Shown here: in pieces, positions 53,027 to 62,840 of the stretch
Position numbering within the stretch: the stretch's first letter is position 1
How the letters are laid out: each line of letters starts with the position of its first letter
Assembly (NCBI RefSeq): GCF_023721835.1
Contig: NZ_JAMKFE010000005.1
Location: 62,001-126,000 of the forward strand
DNA length: 64,000 bases
From: Caldimonas mangrovi
GTDB taxonomy: Bacteria; Pseudomonadota; Gammaproteobacteria; Burkholderiales; Burkholderiaceae_C
Reading direction: 5' to 3'
Notes under the pieces: model-generated
What the model saw: the letters and a program-made list of their open reading frames with translations, nothing else
The model's database searches: none
What the model was told of the DNA's origin: nothing
Translations under genes and position numbers: made by a program

Positions 53027-54022
53027 TCAACACGGCAGCAGCCGGTCGAGCGCGGCGAAGAATGCGGCGTCGGGCTCGAAGTCTAGCGCCACGACGTGCA
53101 CCCGCAGGTCGGTCGCAGCATCCAGTTTCACCGCGTCTTTTTCAGTCACCAGGATCGCGTCGCCGTGCCACCCGTTCCACGGCAGGCGATCGTAGGTGTC
53201 GTGGTCCGGCAAGCCATGGCGCTCGATCGTCAGCCCGTGCGCTTCCAGCATCGCGAAGAAGCGTTCCGGGTGGGCCACTGCAGCCACCGCGAGCACGCGA
53301 CGTGCCTTGAAGGCCGCCAGCGGCAGGCCATCACGTCGGCCCGACCGCCAGGCGGCCAGCGGCACAGCGTCGGCCAGCGTTCGGCGGGCCAGGAATCCGG
53401 GCCGCGGCGTGGACGGGCCCGGTGCGTTGTAGAGCACGAGATCGGCGGGCCGTCGCGCGCTTTCGCGCAGCGGGCCGGCCGGCAACCACCAGCCGTTGCC
53501 GACGCCGCGTTCGTCGAACACGATCACCTCGACATCGCGACACAGCCGCAGATGCTGCAACCCGTCGTCGCTGACGATGACGTTGACGTCAGGATGCTGC
53601 TGCAACAGCGTGCGGGCCGCGCCGACCCGATCGGCGCCGACGACCACCGGCACGCCGGTGCGCAAGGCCATCAGCAGCGGTTCGTCGCCGACGTCGCCGG
53701 CGCGGCTGCGCGCATCGACTGGACGGGAGCCGGCTTGCCGCCCGCCGCCATAACCGCGCGAGACGATGCCGGGCCGCTCGCCGCGTTGCTTCAGGTGCTG
53801 CACGAGCGCGATGACGGTCGGCGTCTTGCCGGCGCCGCCGGCAATGACGTTGCCGACGACGATCACTGGCACCGGCAGCCGTTCGCGCTGCAGCAGCCCG
53901 CTGCGGTACAGGCGATTGCGCAGCCGCACGACGACGGCATAGACCGCCGTCAGCGGCAGCAGCGTCGACGCCAGCAGCCCGCGGCGCAGCCAGGCGGCCT
54001 GGATGCGTTGCTGCAAGGACAC
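53027..54022 (-). CDS. lpxK: Tetraacyldisaccharide 4'-kinase
   Basis: 331 residues. Phosphorylates the lipid A precursor at the 4' position, at the inner membrane. The P-loop [21 protein letters not shown] is the LpxK-type Walker [14 protein letters not shown] and [25 protein letters not shown] follow. GTG 54022 begins [15 protein letters not shown]. It is 29 bp upstream of the Trm112-like gene, in the lipid A/LPS block with kdsB. Confidence 0.96.
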   Translation of the reverse strand: MSLQQRIQAAWLRRGLLASTLLPLTAVYAVVVRLRNRLYRSGLLQRERLPVPVIVVGNVIAGGAGKTPTVIALVQHLKQRGERPGIVSRGYGGGRQAGSRPVDARSRAGDVGDEPLLMALRTGVPVVVGADRVGAARTLLQQHPDVNVIVSDDGLQHLRLCRDVEVIVFDERGVGNGWWLPAGPLRESARRPADLVLYNAPGPSTPRPGFLARRTLADAVPLAAWRSGRRDGLPLAAFKARRVLAVAAVAHPERFFAMLEAHGLTIERHGLPDHDTYDRLPWNGWHGDAILVTEKDAVKLDAATDLRVHVVALDFEPDAAFFAALDRLLPC

Positions 54023-54059
54023 GGGCGGCGTCGGAGCGGAGGCAGCAGCGGCCGGGATG

Positions 54060-54488
54060 TCAGCGCCCGCCGTTGGAGGACTGCGTCGCGAAGGTGAGCT
54101 GGCTCAGGCCCGCGCGGCGGGCGGCGTCCATCACGTTGATGACGCTTTGGTGTGCGGCCGTGGCGTCGGCAGAGACGATCACGATGGTGTCCTTGCCGTT
54201 GCCGGCGGCCGCGCGCATCTCGGCGGCCAGCAGTTCCACACTGCGCCCGTCGACCGGCTTGCGATTGACCACATAGCGGCCGTCGGCCGCGACCGAGACG
54301 ATGACCTCGCGCGGGTAGTCGCGCGACTTCTCGGCATCGGCCACCGGCAGGTTCACCTTCAGTTCGGTGAATTTCGAGTAGGTGGTCGACAGCATCAGGA
54401 AGATCAGGATCACCAGCAACACGTCGATGAACGGGATCAGGTTGATCTCCGGCTCCTCGTTGCGGCGGTGGTGGAAGTTCATCGCCAT
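54060..54488 (-). CDS. exbD: Biopolymer transport protein ExbD
   Basis: 142 residues with one N-terminal membrane helix (INLIPFIDVLLVILIFLMLS) carrying the proton-coupling Asp in PFIDVLL, and a periplasmic domain. It works with ExbB and TonB to energise outer-membrane receptors. ATG 54488 lies 8 bases after AAGGAG. TolR is the close alternative. Confidence 0.94.
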   Translation of the reverse strand: MAMNFHHRRNEEPEINLIPFIDVLLVILIFLMLSTTYSKFTELKVNLPVADAEKSRDYPREVIVSVAADGRYVVNRKPVDGRSVELLAAEMRAAAGNGKDTIVIVSADATAAHQSVINVMDAARRAGLSQLTFATQSSNGGR

Positions 54489-54508
54489 CGCGGTCTCCTT
54501 CGCCGGCT

Positions 54509-55138
54509 TCAGCGTTGCTGGACGGTGAAGCGCATCAGGTGAGGCACCATGCGCTCGGAGGCCTGCTCCAGGTCGAGGATGTATTCGTCGACCTTGCCGC
54601 GGAAGTAGCGGTAGAACATCAGCGAGGGGATCGCGATCATCAACGCGAACGCCGTGTTGTACAGCGCGATCGAGATGCCGTGCGCCAGTTGCTGAGGGTT
54701 GGCGCCCGTGCTGCCGCCCTGCGACGCGAAGATCTCGATCATGCCGATCACCGTGCCCAGCAGGCCGAGCAGGGGGGCTGCGGCCGCGATGGTGCCCAGC
54801 GTGTTCAGGTAGCGCTCCATGTGGTGCACGGCGGCCCGGCCGGCGGCTTCGAAGGCGTTGCGCAGGTTGTGCTCGGTGATGCGCGGCTCGCTGATCACCG
54901 CGCGCACGCCGGTCGCAAGCACGCGGCCGAGCAGCGAGTTGCCGGCCAGCTTGGCCACCACGTCCGGACCGGGCAGGCTGGAGCGGGTCACGGAGATGAC
55001 CTCATCGAGCAGCTTCGGCGGCGCGATGCGGGCCTCACGCAGGCTCGAGAACCGTTCGATGATCAGCGCAAGCGCGACGACAGAACACAGGATCAGGGGC
55101 CAAATGGGCCAGCCGGCGGCTTGTATGATCGAAAACAA
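54509..55138 (-). CDS. exbB: Biopolymer transport protein ExbB (MotA/TolQ/ExbB family)
   Basis: 209 residues. Three membrane segments; the central motif AAAAPLLGLLGTVIGMIEIF and the C-terminal ISIALYNTAFALMIAIPSLMFYRYF are typical. It forms the proton channel complex with ExbD. TTG 55138 (MFSIIQAAGWPIWP) is the start, with GAGGGG upstream; exbD follows after 20 bp. Confidence 0.93.
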   Translation of the reverse strand: MFSIIQAAGWPIWPLILCSVVALALIIERFSSLREARIAPPKLLDEVISVTRSSLPGPDVVAKLAGNSLLGRVLATGVRAVISEPRITEHNLRNAFEAAGRAAVHHMERYLNTLGTIAAAAPLLGLLGTVIGMIEIFASQGGSTGANPQQLAHGISIALYNTAFALMIAIPSLMFYRYFRGKVDEYILDLEQASERMVPHLMRFTVQQR

Positions 55139-55578
55139 TCACGTCCCCTCTCGTGGAGTCACAGACAAAAACTGGGGGCGATTATGGCGCGAAGCCTGCG
55201 AATGCCATCGCCTGGGATACATCCTGTGCGGCGCGCGGCACGAATGCCGTGACGCCCTGCGCACCTCGACCAAGCGCCAGGCCGCACCGGCTTCCCCGGA
55301 TTCCGGCAAAGCCCGGCGGGACGCGACAGAGCGAGGCGCGGGTCGCAAGGCCATCCACTTTTGCTGTGGATAACTTTGTGGGCAACCGGGTCTGATGCGG
55401 CTGCAAGCCACGGTTTTCCGGGGCCCGGAATAAATTGCTGCATCATTGAGCAGGAGAATTTCCTTGAAAATCAAGCACTTGCATGAATATGACGCGCTTG
55501 TGACAGTCAAACCTGCCCGCCAGCGCCCATTCGGCGCGGTTGTGGAGTTCTGAACCCGCGCCCCGCCTTGCTTTGCGC
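55139..55578. other. 440-bp divergent intergenic region exbB/xseA
   Basis: No gene is apparent. It is AT-richer near 55430–55500 than its neighbours. It contains TGTGGATAA (55365–55373; DnaA-box sequence TTATCCACA on the minus strand), isolated. The promoters of exbBD and xseA must lie here but I cannot place them with confidence. Confidence 0.4.
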
Positions 55579-56901
55579 ATGATCGAATCCTTCCAACCCA
55601 GCCCACCGCCGACCGGCCTGCGTTCTGCACGGCAGGTCTTCTCCGTCGCTGCGCTGCTCAACGCGGTGGCCGATGCACTGCAGGCGCGCTTTTCCGCGGT
55701 CACCGTGCAGGGCGAGCTGTCGGGCTTCAGCCGCGCGCCGAGCGGCCACTGCTATTTTTCGCTGAAGGACGATCGTGCGCTGGAGCCGGCGCTGGTGCGC
55801 TGCGCGATGTTCCGGCGGGCCGCGGCGATGCTCGATTTCGATCCGCGCGAGGGGCAGTTGGTCGAGGTGCGGGGCCGGTTGGCGGTCTACGGTGCGCGCG
55901 GCGACCTTCAACTGGTCGTCGAGGCGATGCGGCCGGCCGGGCAAGGAGCCCTGTACGAGCAGTTCCTGCGGTTGAAGGCCAAACTGGAGGCCGAGGGCTT
56001 GTTCGACGCCGCACGCAAGCGAGCGATTCCGGCGCACCCGCATGCGATCGGTGTCGTGACGTCGCTGAACGCCGCCGCACTGCGCGACGTGCTGAGTGCG
56101 CTGCAACGGCGCGCACCCCATGTCAGGGTGGTCGTCTATCCGGCCAGCGTGCAGGGTGGCGAGGCCCCTGCCGAACTGGTGCGCGCCATCGAGCTGGCCG
56201 GTGCCCGCCGCGAGGTCGACACGCTGATCGTCTGCCGCGGCGGAGGCTCGCTCGAAGACCTGTGGGCCTTCAACGACGAGCGGGTCGTGCGGGCGCTCGG
56301 CGCCAGCCCGTTGCCGACCCTGTGCGGTGTCGGCCATGAGACTGACTTCACCATCTCGGACTTCGCTGCCGACTTGCGTGCGCCTACGCCGACGGCGGCT
56401 GCCGAGTTGGCCGCGCCCCAGCGCGATGACTGCCTGGCCGGGCTGCAAGGCATGGCCGGCGGCATGCAGCGGTGTGTGCAGCGCCGGCTGGAGCGCGAGG
56501 CGCAGCGGCTCGACCACGCTGCGCTGCGGCTGGCACGGCCGGCCCAGGTGCTGTCGCGCATGCAGCGCGAGATCCAGGCGCTGGGGCACCGGCTGGCGGC
56601 CGCACCAGCACGGGGCATCGACCTGGCGCGCCAGCGCGAGCTGCGATGGGCGCAGCGCCTGGAGCGCGCTGCGGGGAACCGCCGGCAACAACTGGGCGGC
56701 CGGCTCGACACGTTGGCCGCTCGGCTGGAAGGCATGAACCCCGACCGTGTGCTGCAGCGTGGCTACGCCTACCTGACCGACGCGCAGGGCAGGGCCCTCG
56801 TTTCAGTGCAGGGCTTGAGTGCCGGCGATGCCGTGCAGGCGGTTCTGGCTGATGGGCGGCTGGCCGCCGAAGTGCGGGAAGTACGTGCCGACGAGGCCTG
56901 A
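55579..56901 (+). CDS. xseA: Exodeoxyribonuclease VII large subunit
   Basis: 440 residues. The N-terminal OB domain (VTVQGELSGFSRAPSGHCYFSLKD) binds DNA, the catalytic domain holds GVVTSLNAAALRDVLSALQRRAP, TLIVCRGGGSLEDLWAFNDERVVRAL and GVGHETDFTISDFAADLRAPTPTAAAEL, and a long coiled-coil follows. It degrades single-stranded DNA with XseB, not encoded here. The start is ATG 55579 (MIESFQPSP); the frame is open 13 codons further upstream but without family sequence. Confidence 0.95.
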   Translation: MIESFQPSPPPTGLRSARQVFSVAALLNAVADALQARFSAVTVQGELSGFSRAPSGHCYFSLKDDRALEPALVRCAMFRRAAAMLDFDPREGQLVEVRGRLAVYGARGDLQLVVEAMRPAGQGALYEQFLRLKAKLEAEGLFDAARKRAIPAHPHAIGVVTSLNAAALRDVLSALQRRAPHVRVVVYPASVQGGEAPAELVRAIELAGARREVDTLIVCRGGGSLEDLWAFNDERVVRALGASPLPTLCGVGHETDFTISDFAADLRAPTPTAAAELAAPQRDDCLAGLQGMAGGMQRCVQRRLEREAQRLDHAALRLARPAQVLSRMQREIQALGHRLAAAPARGIDLARQRELRWAQRLERAAGNRRQQLGGRLDTLAARLEGMNPDRVLQRGYAYLTDAQGRALVSVQGLSAGDAVQAVLADGRLAAEVREVRADEA

Positions 56902-56973
56902 AGGGACATCGCTTGCTGCCTACAATCCCTGCCGGAATTCACAGTCCACCCCACCCAAGAAAGGAACAACGAG

Positions 56974-57555
56974 ATGGAACACAGCCTGCCCCCGCTGCCG
57001 TACCCCCACGACGCGCTGCAGCCCCACATGAGCAAGGAGACGCTCGAGTTTCACCACGACAAGCACCATAACGCCTATGTCGTGAACCTGAACAACCTGA
57101 TCAAGGGCACCGAGTTCGAGAACATGTCGCTCGAGGAGATCGTCAAGAAGTCCAGCGGCGGCATCTTCAACAACTCGGGCCAGGTGTGGAACCACACCTT
57201 CTTCTGGAACTGCATGAAGCCCAACGGCGGCGGTGAGCCCACCGGTGCGCTGGCCGAGGCGATCAACAAGAAGTGGGGCAGCTACGCCGCCTTCCGGGAA
57301 GCCTTCACCAAGAGCGCCGTCGGCAATTTCGGCTCGGGCTGGACCTGGCTGGTCAAGAAGCCGGACGGCTCGGTCGACCTCGTCAACACCAGCAATGCCG
57401 CCACGCCGCTGACCACCGCCGACAAGGCGCTGCTGACCGTCGACGTGTGGGAGCATGCCTACTACATCGACCATCGCAATGCGCGCCCGAAGTTCGTCGA
57501 GACCTTCCTGAACTCGCTCGTGAACTGGGAGTTCGCACAGGCCAACTTCGCCTGA
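56974..57555 (+). CDS. sodB: Superoxide dismutase (Fe type)
   Basis: 193 residues, normal length. Metal ligands His27, His74, Asp157 and His161 are present ([24 protein letters not shown]). Gln70 before the VWNHTF motif is the Fe-specific outer-sphere residue. Detoxifies superoxide in the cytosol. ATG 56974 follows AAGAAAGG. A terminator follows at 57580. Confidence 0.97.
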   Translation: MEHSLPPLPYPHDALQPHMSKETLEFHHDKHHNAYVVNLNNLIKGTEFENMSLEEIVKKSSGGIFNNSGQVWNHTFFWNCMKPNGGGEPTGALAEAINKKWGSYAAFREAFTKSAVGNFGSGWTWLVKKPDGSVDLVNTSNAATPLTTADKALLTVDVWEHAYYIDHRNARPKFVETFLNSLVNWEFAQANFA

Positions 57556-57579
57556 CGCCCGGGTCGATTCCCGATCGGA

Positions 57580-57606
57580 AAGCCGGCCGCCGCGCCGGCT
57601 TCTTTC
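57580..57606 (+). terminator. Intrinsic terminator of sodB
   Basis: AAGCCGGC (57580–57587) pairs with GCCGGCTT (57594–57601) around a 6-base loop; a C/T-rich run ending in TTT follows. Confidence 0.8.
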
Positions 57607-57726
57607 TTGGCGGTGGTGTCCAATAGCGCATACCGCAATACCGCGTACGCGTTTCCTGCAACCGCGGCGTCGACGAGGCGGCGGCACAATACCTGCCGTT
57701 CCCAGCAAGCAGTAGTCAGGCAAGCC

Positions 57727-58428
57727 ATGAGAATCCTGTTGGTCGAAGACGATCCCGCGCTCAGTTTCGGCGTGGCGCGCGCACTGCAGCGCGAAGGCTG
57801 GCAGGTCGACACCCTGGGCGACGGCATGTCGGCGAGTGCTGAAGGGCTGATCGCGCAGTACGACCTGGCGGTGCTCGACCTCGGCCTGCCCCGGCGCGAC
57901 GGCATGGAGGTGCTGCGCCACTGGCGCAGCCGCGGCGCCCGGCTGCCGGTGCTCATCCTCACCGCGCGCGACGAGCTCGGCGACCGCGTCGAAGGACTCG
58001 ACAGCGGCGCCGACGACTACCTGGTCAAGCCGTTCGACCTGCCGGAGCTGGTGGCCCGGCTGCGCGCACTGCTGCGCCGCTCCGCCGGCCGCGCCGAGGA
58101 CCGGTTGGTGCTCGGCGAGCTCGAGCTGGACGTGCGCCACCGCGAGCTGCGCTTTCGCGGCGAGCGCGTGCACCTGAGCCCGCGCGAACAGGCGCTGACC
58201 GAGCTGCTGATGGCGCGCGCGGGACGCGTGGTGCCGAAGGATCACATCGTCTCCACGCTGTCGAGCTGGGAGACCGACTTCAGCGAGAACTCGGTCGAGG
58301 TCTACATCCACCGCCTGCGCAAGCGTTTCGCCGACCTGGGGGTTGCGATCAAGACGGTGCGCGGCTTCGGCTACCTGATGGAGCTGGCGCCGCCCTCGAG
58401 CGACGCACCCGCACCCCCTCACCCCTGA
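57727..58428 (+). CDS. Response regulator, OmpR/PhoB family
   Basis: 233 residues. Receiver with E7/D8/D9, phospho-acceptor Asp51 (LAVLDLGLPRRDG), Thr and Lys conserved in LTARDEL and LVKPFDL. DNA-binding winged helix: LSPREQALTELLMARAG … SVEVYIHRLRKRF…RGFGYLMEL. A QseB/PhoP-like regulator. ATG 57727 (MRILLVEDDP) is the natural start. The kinase gene follows 13 bp downstream. Targets unknown. Confidence 0.93.
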   Translation: MRILLVEDDPALSFGVARALQREGWQVDTLGDGMSASAEGLIAQYDLAVLDLGLPRRDGMEVLRHWRSRGARLPVLILTARDELGDRVEGLDSGADDYLVKPFDLPELVARLRALLRRSAGRAEDRLVLGELELDVRHRELRFRGERVHLSPREQALTELLMARAGRVVPKDHIVSTLSSWETDFSENSVEVYIHRLRKRFADLGVAIKTVRGFGYLMELAPPSSDAPAPPHP

Positions 58429-58441
58429 CCCGCCTCGCCCG

Positions 58442-59830
58442 ATGAACCCCAGCCTGCGCTCGCAGCTGCTGGGCCCGCTGCTGTGGGTCTGGCTGCTCGG
58501 CGTGTTGCTCGCAGCCTATGGCGCTTTCCGGCTGGCCAGCTATGCGGGCGATACCGCCTACGACCGCAGCCTGCAGGACGAGGCGGGGGCGATCGCCACT
58601 CAGATCTACTGGACCGATCGCGGCCCGCTGCTCGAACTCAGCACGCAGGCGCAGCAGCTGCTCGCCCGCCACAGCTCGGATCGCAATGCCTTCATGGTCA
58701 CGGACGCCGACGGGCACATCCTGGCCGGCGTCGGCGACCTGCCGATGCCGCAGGACCGCAGCGACAGCTTCGACGGCCCGCAGGTGTTCGACGCGGTCTA
58801 CGCCAAGGAGCCGGTGCGGGGCGCCATGTATTCGATCCGCTCGCCGATGCTGGAGACCTACGTCACGATCGTCGTCGTCGAGACCAAGCGCAAGCGCTCC
58901 GACCTCGTGCGCGAGGTGCAGCTCGCGATCCTGGTGCCCACGGTGCTGCTCGGCAGCGTGACCTTCCTGCTGCTGGCCTGGGGCATACGCCGCGGGGTCG
59001 CCCCGCTGCGGCGCATTGCCGGCGAGGTCGAACGCCGCGATCCGCACGACCTGCGGCCTCTGCCGCTCGAAGGCGTGCCGGCCGAGGCGGTGCCGCTGAT
59101 CGAGCGCATCAACACGCTGCTCGGCAACGTCACGCGTTCGGTGGAGCTGCAGCGCCGTTTCGTGGCAGACGCCGCGCATCAGCTGCGCACGCCGGTGGCG
59201 GGGGTGCGCGTGCTGGCGCAGCAGCTGCAGGAGGAACTGCGCGGGGCGGGCGCGGACGGTGGCACGCAGACGCTGCTGCACGTGCTCGTCGGCTCGACCG
59301 AACGCATGAGCCGGCTGATCGGGCAGCTGCTGAACCTGGCGCGCTCGGACGCGGCGCTGCACAACCTCGCGTCCGGCGAGCTGTCGCGTATCGACGTGCT
59401 GCCGGTGATCCGCGAAGCGGCCGAACCGCTGGTGCTGCGCGCCGACCAGGAAGGCAAGCAGGTGTCGCTGGAGGCGCCGGGGCAGGCGATGGCACGTGCC
59501 CACCCGGTGTGGCTGTCCGAGGTCGTCTCCAACCTGCTCGACAACGCGCTGCGCTACGGCGGCTCGAACATCGAGGTGAAAGTGCGTGCCGGACCGTCGA
59601 CCGCGACCATCGAGGTGTGCGACAACGGGCCGGGCATTCCGCCCGAGCAACGCGAGCTGATCTTCGAGCCGTTCTGGCGCGGCGACCGAGCCGACCTGCG
59701 CGAACACGAGGGCACGGGGCTGGGCCTGGCGATCGTGCGCGAAGTCGTGGTCGGCATGGGCGGGCGCATCGCGGTGCGCAGCCGTCCCGACGTGGACGGC
59801 ACCTGCTTCGTCGTCGAACTGGCGGCCTGA
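58442..59830 (+). CDS. Sensor histidine kinase, QseC/TctE-like
   Basis: 462 residues. Membrane segments near 10–32 and 162–182, periplasmic sensor of about 130 residues, HAMP, phospho-acceptor His246 (VADAAHQLRTPVAG), N box VVSNLLDNALRYGG, G1 DNGPGIP and G2 GTGLGLAIV. It is the partner of the regulator just upstream. The sensor sequence is not recognised. Confidence 0.92.
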   Translation: MNPSLRSQLLGPLLWVWLLGVLLAAYGAFRLASYAGDTAYDRSLQDEAGAIATQIYWTDRGPLLELSTQAQQLLARHSSDRNAFMVTDADGHILAGVGDLPMPQDRSDSFDGPQVFDAVYAKEPVRGAMYSIRSPMLETYVTIVVVETKRKRSDLVREVQLAILVPTVLLGSVTFLLLAWGIRRGVAPLRRIAGEVERRDPHDLRPLPLEGVPAEAVPLIERINTLLGNVTRSVELQRRFVADAAHQLRTPVAGVRVLAQQLQEELRGAGADGGTQTLLHVLVGSTERMSRLIGQLLNLARSDAALHNLASGELSRIDVLPVIREAAEPLVLRADQEGKQVSLEAPGQAMARAHPVWLSEVVSNLLDNALRYGGSNIEVKVRAGPSTATIEVCDNGPGIPPEQRELIFEPFWRGDRADLREHEGTGLGLAIVREVVVGMGGRIAVRSRPDVDGTCFVVELAA

Positions 59831-59838
59831 GTCCAGGC

Positions 59839-60324
59839 TCAGCGCGACGGGAAGGGCGCCCCTTCGATCCGGAAGCCCGGCTTGATGCCGCGCTTCGCGA
59901 ACCAGCCCTGGTTCATTTCGAGCGCAAACCGCACCGGCTTCTCGGAACAGTGCGAATCAAGGCTTTGCGGCTTCATGTCGGCGATGTTGACGACGCTGCC
60001 GTCTTCGTTCAGGAAGGCGATCGACAGCGGGATCAGCGTGTTCTTCATCCAGAAGCACTGCTCGGCCGGCCGCTCGAAGACGAACAGCATGCCCTCGTTG
60101 GCGCCCATTTCCTTGCGGTGCATCAGGCCGACCGCGCGTTGCTCGGGCGTGCGCGCGACTTCGGCCTGTATCGCATGGAAGCCGGCTCTCAGCGGTACGG
60201 GCGCCAGTTTCTGCGGCCCGTCCTGGGCCACGGCGGCAGCACTCAACAGGCCTGCGAGCAGTACCGCGCCGGCGCGGCGTGCGAAGGTGGGCAGGAGGGG
60301 AGCGGTCGGCTTGATATACGTCAT
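59839..60324 (-). CDS. DUF192 family secreted protein
   Basis: 161 residues. The N-terminus has a signal peptide (ARRAGAVLLAGLLSAAAVAQD). The DUF192 core shows ARTPEQRAVGLMHRKEMGANEGMLFVFERPAEQCFWMKNTLIPLSIAFL and a C-terminal FALEMNQGWFAKRGIKPG. DUF192 proteins are small periplasmic beta-barrels of unknown role. It converges on the upstream kinase gene with 8 bp between them. Confidence 0.9.
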   Translation of the reverse strand: MTYIKPTAPLLPTFARRAGAVLLAGLLSAAAVAQDGPQKLAPVPLRAGFHAIQAEVARTPEQRAVGLMHRKEMGANEGMLFVFERPAEQCFWMKNTLIPLSIAFLNEDGSVVNIADMKPQSLDSHCSEKPVRFALEMNQGWFAKRGIKPGFRIEGAPFPSR

Positions 60325-61011
60325 GTCGCGAGGAAGGGGCCAGGCCTAGAGTGAAGGTGTTCCGATGCCAGTGCAACGACATCGGTTGTGAACCTGAGTC
60401 TTTCGCATGGCATCACTGCACGCAAGCGCCTCATTGTTACCCAAGGTCGCTCCCGGCCCGGGCACCCCGATGCTGCGGCCTGGGACGACCCCGAGCAGCG
60501 CAATCGCTTCGCTCGCTGGCATGAGGGCGAGGGTGGCGCGCGCACCGGGGAATCCGCTTGTGCCGTCGACGGGAGGTACTGCTCGGCCCGCTCGGTCACC
60601 ATACTGGCGCACAATCACGACTGCATCGGCATGGACCACTTCGAGCTGCCGGGGCCACGTGGTGTTCGAGTCGATCGAGCTGTCGCACCTGGCGCCGTGA
60701 TGGCGGCCTTCGCCGCCGACTCCGCCGTCAGCCTGCACTTCGGTCCGGCACTGTGGCGGCGTTGGCGGGCCTCCGGGCAGGCCGTCTCCGGCGCGTGGGC
60801 CGTGCGCCTGGCGGGTGCCGCGCTGGCTGGCGCATCGATCTGGGCCATCGGGCAGGGTCTGGGGACGCAGCACAGCGCGGGCGATCTGCTGAGCACCGCC
60901 CAAACCCTTGCCGGCGCAAGGTTCAGCGCAAGCCAGGTGACAGCCTGGCTGACTTAGAATCGCCCGTCTAAAACGAATCCCCCCCAACCCGTTCGCGCGG
61001 AGCTTTCTCAC
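60325..61011. other. 687-bp region between DUF192 and icd, mostly non-coding or decayed
   Basis: No complete gene is convincing. The open frames at 60388–60957 and on the opposite strand lack recognisable domains over most of their length. Only the last third resembles a known membrane protein (see 60700–60957). The 60388–60700 part is low-quality sequence in all frames. Confidence 0.5.
60700..60957 (+). pseudogene. Probable remnant of a TauE/SafE-type membrane protein (C-terminal part)
   Basis: 85 residues from ATG 60700: MAAFAADSAVSLHFGPALWRR…VRLAGAALAGASIWAIGQG. This resembles the end of sulfite exporter TauE/SafE (UreH-like) proteins, which have a late MAAF-A-GS and a final membrane segment with VRLAG. 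The preceding transmembrane part, including the usual LPCG motif, is not found in any frame. I read it as a 5'-deleted remnant. A real short protein is the alternative. Confidence 0.4.
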
Positions 61012-62265
61012 ATGTACCAGCACATCAAGGTGCCCGAGGGCGGCAAGAAGATCACGGTCAACCAGGACTTCTCGCTCAACGTTCCCGACCAACCCATCAT
61101 TCCCTACATCGAGGGGGACGGCACCGGCTTCGACATCACCCCGGTGATGATCAAGGTGGTCGACGCAGCGGTGGCCAAGTCCTACGGCGGCAAACGCAAG
61201 ATCCACTGGATGGAGATCTACGCCGGAGAGAAGTCGACCAAGGTCTACGGCCCCGACGTCTGGCTGCCGGAAGAAACACTGCAGGTGCTGAAGGACTACG
61301 TCGTGTCCATCAAGGGCCCGCTGACCACCCCGGTCGGCGGCGGCATCCGCTCGCTGAACGTGGCGCTGCGCCAGGAACTGGATCTGTACGTCTGCCTGCG
61401 CCCGGTGCGCTATTTCAAGGGCGTGCCCTCGCCGGTCAAGGAGCCCGAGAAGACCGACATGGTCATCTTCCGCGAGAACTCGGAAGACATCTACGCCGGC
61501 ATCGAGTTCGAGGCTCAGAGCGACAAGGCCAAGAAGCTGATCAAGATTTTGCAGGACGAGTTCGGCGTCAAGAAGATCCGCTTCCCCGAGACGTCCGGCA
61601 TCGGCGTCAAGCCGGTCTCGAAGGAGGGCACCGAACGCCTGGTGCGCAAGGCCATCCAGTACGCGATCGACAACGACAAGCCCTCGGTCACTTTGGTGCA
61701 CAAGGGCAACATCATGAAGTTCACCGAGGGTGGCTTCCGGGATTGGGGCTATGCGCTGGCACAGAAGGAATTCGGTGCCGAACCCATCGACGGCGGCCCG
61801 TGGTGCAAGTTCAAGAGCCCGAAGTCGGGCAAGGAAATCGTCGTCAAGGACGCCATCGCCGACGCCTTCCTGCAGCAAATCCTGCTGCGCCCGGCCGAAT
61901 ACTCGGTGATCGCCACGCTGAACCTGAACGGCGACTACATCTCTGACGCCCTGGCCGCACAGGTGGGCGGCATCGGCATCGCTCCGGGCGCCAACATGTC
62001 GGATTCGGTCGCGATGTTCGAAGCCACGCACGGCACGGCGCCGAAGTACGCCGGCAAGGACTACGTGAATCCGGGCTCCGAGATTCTGTCCGCCGAGATG
62101 ATGCTGCGCCACATGGGCTGGACCGAAGCCGCCGACCTGGTCATCAGTTCGATGGAAAAGGCCATTCTGAGCAAGAAGGTCACCTACGATTTCGCCCGTC
62201 TGCTGGACGGTGCCACCCAGGTCAGCTGCTCCGGCTTTGGCCAGGTGATGATCGATCACATGTGA
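61012..62265 (+). CDS. icd: Isocitrate dehydrogenase (NADP)
   Basis: 417 residues, E. coli-type length. Converts isocitrate to 2-oxoglutarate with NADPH. Active-site segment [22 protein letters not shown], the regulatory/substrate-binding serine in [23 protein letters not shown] and the signature [26 protein letters not shown]. The NADP-specific loop is in [25 protein letters not shown] precedes ATG 61012 by 9 bases. Confidence 0.97.
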   Translation: MYQHIKVPEGGKKITVNQDFSLNVPDQPIIPYIEGDGTGFDITPVMIKVVDAAVAKSYGGKRKIHWMEIYAGEKSTKVYGPDVWLPEETLQVLKDYVVSIKGPLTTPVGGGIRSLNVALRQELDLYVCLRPVRYFKGVPSPVKEPEKTDMVIFRENSEDIYAGIEFEAQSDKAKKLIKILQDEFGVKKIRFPETSGIGVKPVSKEGTERLVRKAIQYAIDNDKPSVTLVHKGNIMKFTEGGFRDWGYALAQKEFGAEPIDGGPWCKFKSPKSGKEIVVKDAIADAFLQQILLRPAEYSVIATLNLNGDYISDALAAQVGGIGIAPGANMSDSVAMFEATHGTAPKYAGKDYVNPGSEILSAEMMLRHMGWTEAADLVISSMEKAILSKKVTYDFARLLDGATQVSCSGFGQVMIDHM

Positions 62266-62284
62266 GCTTTTGCTGGCTCAGAAC

Positions 62285-62310
62285 AAAAAGCCCGCATGAG
62301 CGGGCTTTTT
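62285..62310. terminator. Bidirectional intrinsic terminator between icd and the cold-shock gene
   Basis: AAAAAGCCCGC and GCGGGCTTTTT form an 11-bp stem around ATGA. Runs of T follow it on both strands, so it can end icd and the convergent csp gene. A second perfect 10-bp hairpin (GCTGCGATCT/AGATCGCAGC) lies at 62316–62338. Confidence 0.9.
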
Positions 62311-62356
62311 TCATGGCTGCGATCTTGAAGATCGCAGCACACTGCACATATTGATT

Positions 62357-62644
62357 TCAGTCGGCGTAGAGCGCGGTGCCGGCTTCCGGTGTGGCGGGTG
62401 GGCGCGGAGCCCGTTCGCCGCGGGGTGCTCGTGGTTCGAGCAGCTGGATGTTTTGTGCCAATTTGCCCTTCGGGCCCTGGACCAGATCGAACGTGACTTT
62501 TGAACCTTGCTTCAGTGTCCTGAAACCATCCATAAGGATGGCCGAGAAATGAGCGAAGACGTCTTCACCGCCTTCTTCGGGTTCAATGAAGCCGAAACCT
62601 TTTGCGTCATTGAACCATTTCACAATTCCTGCGTGAGTACCCAT
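62357..62644 (-). CDS. Cold-shock domain protein with basic/Pro-rich tail
   Basis: 95 residues. The first 68 form a CspA domain with RNP1 KGFGFIEP and RNP2 DVFAHFSAI. The Arg/Pro-rich tail ([17 protein letters not shown]) extends it past the usual 67–70. It binds single-stranded nucleic acid. ATG 62644 ([13 protein letters not shown]) has GGGAGGAAG upstream. Confidence 0.93.
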   Translation of the reverse strand: MGTHAGIVKWFNDAKGFGFIEPEEGGEDVFAHFSAILMDGFRTLKQGSKVTFDLVQGPKGKLAQNIQLLEPRAPRGERAPRPPATPEAGTALYAD

Positions 62645-62682
62645 TGCTTCCTCCCCGGGTAAGTGCTCCTATTCCGCGAAAA

Positions 62683-62711
62683 ATTCTCGGCGGCAGGGTT
62701 GGTAGTGTCAA
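62683..62711 (-). promoter_or_regulatory. Sigma-70 promoter of the cold-shock gene
   Basis: On the minus strand: TTGACA (62706–62711, full consensus), 17-bp spacer, GAGAAT (62683–62688). It gives a leader near 30 bases. Confidence 0.65.
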
Positions 62712-62840
62712 GGACGGAAACAAGCGCGCTGGTGAGAGATCGTGTCCGTCCCTGTTCATATTCGCAGCTTGACCTTTATGACCGGACAACCAATCAAACG
62801 GTCACCGAACCCGGCGGGTTCAACTCGATAGAATCGTTTC

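Noticed and set aside
55365-55373. DnaA box TTATCCACA as part of a replication origin
   Set aside because: It is a single site, without a cluster of boxes, AT-rich unwinding element or dnaA/dnaN genes.
60388-60957. Complete 189-residue gene
   Set aside because: The first 100 residues or so look like no known protein and lack a good start signal. Only the C-terminal third resembles a family, so I kept just that part as a remnant.
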